Of a DNA stretch of 64,000 bases, positions 61,894 to 64,000 are shown piece after piece (the stretch's first letter is position 1; each line of letters starts with the position of its first letter). The translations under genes and the position numbers were made by a program. Source of the DNA: Cellulomonas sp. (GTDB taxonomy: Bacteria > Actinomycetota > Actinomycetes > Actinomycetales > Cellulomonadaceae); assembly GCF_015234515.1 (NCBI RefSeq), contig NZ_JADGMY010000026.1:80833-144832 (forward strand). The letters run 5' to 3'. The notes beneath the pieces were generated by a model. It worked only from the letters and a program-made list of their open reading frames with translations, was not told the DNA's origin and made no database searches.

Positions 61894-62952
61894 TCAGGGC
61901 CGTTTCCGAGCAGCGGCGTCGGCCGCGAGCGCCGACGGCGTCAGCGAGAGCTGCGACCCCACTGCTCTCGCTGACGGAGACGAGCGGTGTGGGGATGAAC
62001 TGCCGACACCGGCGCGGAGGCGGTCGGCCAGAGCGACGAGCTCGTCGCGCAGCGCGTCCGGGGCGACCACCTCGAAGTCCCAGCCGAGCCCAGCGAGCAG
62101 GGCGGCCATGCCGTCGAGGCGCTCGGCCCGCGTCTCCAGCAGGACCCCGTCCTCGTGCTCGCTCAGGCGGCCCACGCTGAGGGGCAGCCGCTCGCGCGCC
62201 TCCGCGAGGGTGGTCCGCAGCACCACGGTGACCTCGTGCGACCACCGCACCGCCCCGATGCCGGCGACCACCTGCGTGCCGGCGTCGAAGTCGGCGGGCA
62301 CCACGTACGAGCCGTCGCCCTGGTCGACCGCGGCGATGCGGTCCAGGCGGAAGGTCCGCACGTCGTCCCGGGCGTGGTCGTGGCCCGTGACGTACCAGCG
62401 GCCGGCGTGCAGGACGACCCCGTACACGTCGAGCTCGCGCCGCGACTCCCGCCCGTCCCACGCCGTGTAGGCGATGACGACCGTGCGTCGCTCCTGCGCG
62501 GCGGCCGCGAGCGCGAGCAGCGTGTCGGCGCCGGTCGGGGCGGCGGAGCGGGCCGGGGCGGTGAACTGCGCGGTCGCCAGCAGGCTGTCGATCCGCCGGC
62601 TCAGGGGTCGCGGGAGCACGCGCGAGACCTTGGCCAGGGCGCTCGCCGTCGCCACCTGGCCGGTGCTCGCGAGTCCGGCACGCTCGGCGAGGGTGAGGCC
62701 CAGCACGACGGCGACGGCCTCGTCGTCGGTGAGCATCAGCGGTGGCAGCTTGTGGCCGGGTGCGATGCGGTACCCGCCATACCTGCCGCGCTGCGCCTCG
62801 ACGGGGATGCCGAGGTCGGCGAGGTGCTCGGCGTAGCGGCGGACGGTGCGCTCGTCGACGCCCAGCCGGTCCGCGAGGTCACCGACGGTGCGCCGACGGC
62901 CGGTCTGGAGCAGCTCCAGCAGGGCGAGCACGCGGGCGGTCGGGCGGCTCAC
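61894..62952 (-). CDS. WYL-domain transcriptional regulator (DeoR-type HTH)
   Basis: A 352-residue regulator. An N-terminal HTH (VGDLADRLGVDERTVRRYAEHLADLG, about residues 22-50) is followed by GRYGGYRIAPGHKLPPLMLTDDEA, a WYL domain (ESRRELDVYGVVLHAGRWYVTGHDHARDDVRTFRLDRI) and a C-terminal WCX-like part. WYL regulators sense ligands or nucleic acids. The last 35 residues are Ser/Ala-rich and cross an inverted repeat at 61939-61976. GTG at 62952 is preferred. It is divergent from the hydrolase at 63034, its likely target. Confidence 0.87.
   Translation of the reverse strand: MSRPTARVLALLELLQTGRRRTVGDLADRLGVDERTVRRYAEHLADLGIPVEAQRGRYGGYRIAPGHKLPPLMLTDDEAVAVVLGLTLAERAGLASTGQVATASALAKVSRVLPRPLSRRIDSLLATAQFTAPARSAAPTGADTLLALAAAAQERRTVVIAYTAWDGRESRRELDVYGVVLHAGRWYVTGHDHARDDVRTFRLDRIAAVDQGDGSYVVPADFDAGTQVVAGIGAVRWSHEVTVVLRTTLAEARERLPLSVGRLSEHEDGVLLETRAERLDGMAALLAGLGWDFEVVAPDALRDELVALADRLRAGVGSSSPHRSSPSARAVGSQLSLTPSALAADAAARKRP
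61939..61976. repeat. 13-bp inverted repeat inside the 3' end of the WYL gene
   Basis: CGTCAGCGAGAGC at 61939-61951 pairs perfectly with GCTCTCGCTGACG at 61964-61976 over a 12-base loop. It falls in the coding tail of the WYL regulator, 45 bases before its stop. It could act as a terminator that the reading frame now crosses. Confidence 0.7.
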
Positions 62953-63033
62953 GGTCGCCCTGCGGGCAGGTGCGCCGCATACGTTCTCGATACCGGGCGG
63001 GTTCTGTCCACAATCCAGCCTAGCGTCGGAGTC

Positions 63034-63786
63034 ATGACCACCACCTACGTCCTCGTCCCCGGCTTCTGGCTCGGCGCCTGGGTCTGGCAGGCCGTCGCCG
63101 ACGCCCTGCGCGAGCACGGGCACGTCGTGCACGCCGTCGACCTCACCGGCATGGGCGAGCGCGCCCACCTCGCCTCCCCCGAGACCGACCTGACCACGCA
63201 CGTCGACGACGTCGTCCGCATCCTCGAGGAGCACGACCTGCACGACGTCGTGCTCGTCGGCCACAGCTACGGCGCGCTCGTGACGACCGGCGCGGCCGAC
63301 CGCGTGCCCGAGCGGGTGGCACGCCTGGTGTACGTCGACTCGGGCCCGCTGCCGGACGGCACGGCGCAGGCCGACTTCGACGGGCCCGACGCCCGCGCCG
63401 CCAACGAGCGGCTCGTCGAGACGCAGGGCGACGGCTGGCGACTCCCGCCGCCGCCCTGGACTGGCCTGGCCGCCGATGCGCCCGAGGTCGACGACGCCGC
63501 CGTCGCCACGCTCGTCGCCGGCTCGCAGCCGCAGCCCTGGCGCACCGCGACCCAGCCGGTCGCGCTGACCGGGGCCTGGGAGCAGCTGCCCCGGACGGGG
63601 GTGCTGTGCACCTTCGGCGTCGAGCAGCTGCAGCAGATGGCACAGCACGTGCCGGCGTTCGCGCACATGGTCGACGGCGACTGGACGTACGTCGAGCTGC
63701 CGACGTGGCACTGGCCGATGGTGAGCCGTCCGGTGGAGCTCGCCGAGGTCATGGGTGCCGAAGGTGCACAGCACCGCCATCGGTGA
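63034..63786 (+). CDS. Alpha/beta hydrolase (esterase-like)
   Basis: A 250-residue alpha/beta hydrolase. It opens with YVLVPGFWLGAWVWQAVADALREHGH, has the HG-type oxyanion region, the nucleophile elbow VLVGHSYGALVTTGAADR with Ser in GHSYG, and the catalytic His at LPTWHWPMVSRP. The family includes methyl-salicylate-esterase-like plant and bacterial enzymes. ATG at 63034 is clear. The 81 bp shared with the WYL regulator suggests it is under that regulator's control. Confidence 0.87.
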   Translation: MTTTYVLVPGFWLGAWVWQAVADALREHGHVVHAVDLTGMGERAHLASPETDLTTHVDDVVRILEEHDLHDVVLVGHSYGALVTTGAADRVPERVARLVYVDSGPLPDGTAQADFDGPDARAANERLVETQGDGWRLPPPPWTGLAADAPEVDDAAVATLVAGSQPQPWRTATQPVALTGAWEQLPRTGVLCTFGVEQLQQMAQHVPAFAHMVDGDWTYVELPTWHWPMVSRPVELAEVMGAEGAQHRHR

Positions 63787-64000
63787 CCGCACCGTCCGGG
63801 ACACCCGCTTGGCGGAGCCCGTCGTGTAGTGGTCACACATGTGACCACTGAACGACCCCCGAGGGTGGAGATGTGACCACGTCAGCGGCGAGCGGCACCA
63901 TCCATGCAGACCGAGGCGAGCCGGGGGGCACCGACCCCGCCAACCCGGCCAGTTGGCGAACCACCCGGTGACCGGGTCAGGCGAGCGAGCTCTGGACCCT
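63787..64000. other. Non-coding end region with a 22-bp palindrome
   Basis: No gene is seen in the last 214 bases. At 63828-63849 AGTGGTCACA and TGTGACCACT form 10-bp arms around two bases, and at 63870-63880 GATGTGACCAC repeats the same core. The same words occur at 47612-47674, so this may be a family of intergenic elements. GGTGACCGGGT near 63968 is another short inverted pair. Confidence 0.55.

Noticed and set aside
1..64000. tRNA, rRNA, CRISPR arrays, insertion sequences, integrases
   Set aside because: None were recognised on either strand; no spaced direct repeats, transposase motifs or cloverleaf ends were seen by reading.

Overview
This window is extremely GC-rich, packed with genes, uses many GTG starts and is full of 4-bp stop/start overlaps (GTGA, ATGA). 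Together with mycothiol-type DinB proteins, Asp23 envelope-stress genes, an LAxTG (sortase E type) surface protein and an iron-box-controlled hydroxamate siderophore operon, this points to a high-GC actinobacterium, probably a Cellulomonas-like member of the Micrococcales. The genus is inferred from gene content and style only.

Layout. 1-9.7 kb: tail of a PIN toxin, a GNAT enzyme, a heterodimeric ABC exporter pair whose upstream half has a frameshift, an MFS permease, DinB/YdeI housekeeping-type genes, an AbiF-like defence protein and a NUDIX hydrolase. 9.8-12.1 kb: DJ-1/PfpI protein divergent from a 14-TM drug exporter. 12.2-14.6 kb: an ECF42-type sigma factor coupled to two DGPF (YCII) proteins. 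14.6-18.6 kb: an Asp23/Gls24 envelope-stress locus on the minus strand, divergent from an ECF sigma factor and its small partner, with a Crp/GlxR-like palindrome between them. 18.6-22.4 kb: Nramp transporter, YgjV-like protein, double GNAT and an SRPBCC protein. 22.5-26.6 kb: thiamine ABC importer (thiBPQ) behind a TPP riboswitch. 26.6-36.1 kb: one 9.4-kb gene for a DUF11-repeat surface protein of about 3150 residues. 36.3-38.1 kb: DUF4235 and an FAD oxidoreductase. 38.1-44.9 kb: a complete Mrp (Mnh) cation/proton antiporter operon (AB fusion, C, D, E, F, G). 45.3-48.7 kb: a membrane Fe-S oxidoreductase (EtfD-like) and a squalene-cyclase-like protein. 49.2-52.4 kb: an unusual island. 53.6-61.7 kb: a six-gene siderophore operon (desABCD-like plus a penicillin-acylase-type hydrolase and an AlcB-type acyltransferase) behind overlapping iron boxes. 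61.9-63.8 kb: a WYL regulator divergent from an alpha/beta hydrolase.

The most novel part is the island at 49.2-52.4 kb. A 76-residue peptide ending in Cys-Cys-Ala overlaps the start of a SagB-type flavin dehydrogenase. It diverges from a single long reading frame that joins a MauE-like membrane module, a CxxC thioredoxin-like domain, an internal lipobox-like segment and a cysteine-rich domain carrying an HExxH motif. No YcaO cyclodehydratase is in the window. This could be a peptide-maturation or extracytoplasmic redox system; its function is not established by the sequence.

Many genes are wired together by overlapping stops and starts (ECF42-DGPF, Asp23 operon, thiBPQ, Mrp, siderophore). 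Each of these blocks probably acts as one translation-coupled unit: stress sensing, thiamine uptake, ion homeostasis and iron scavenging respectively.
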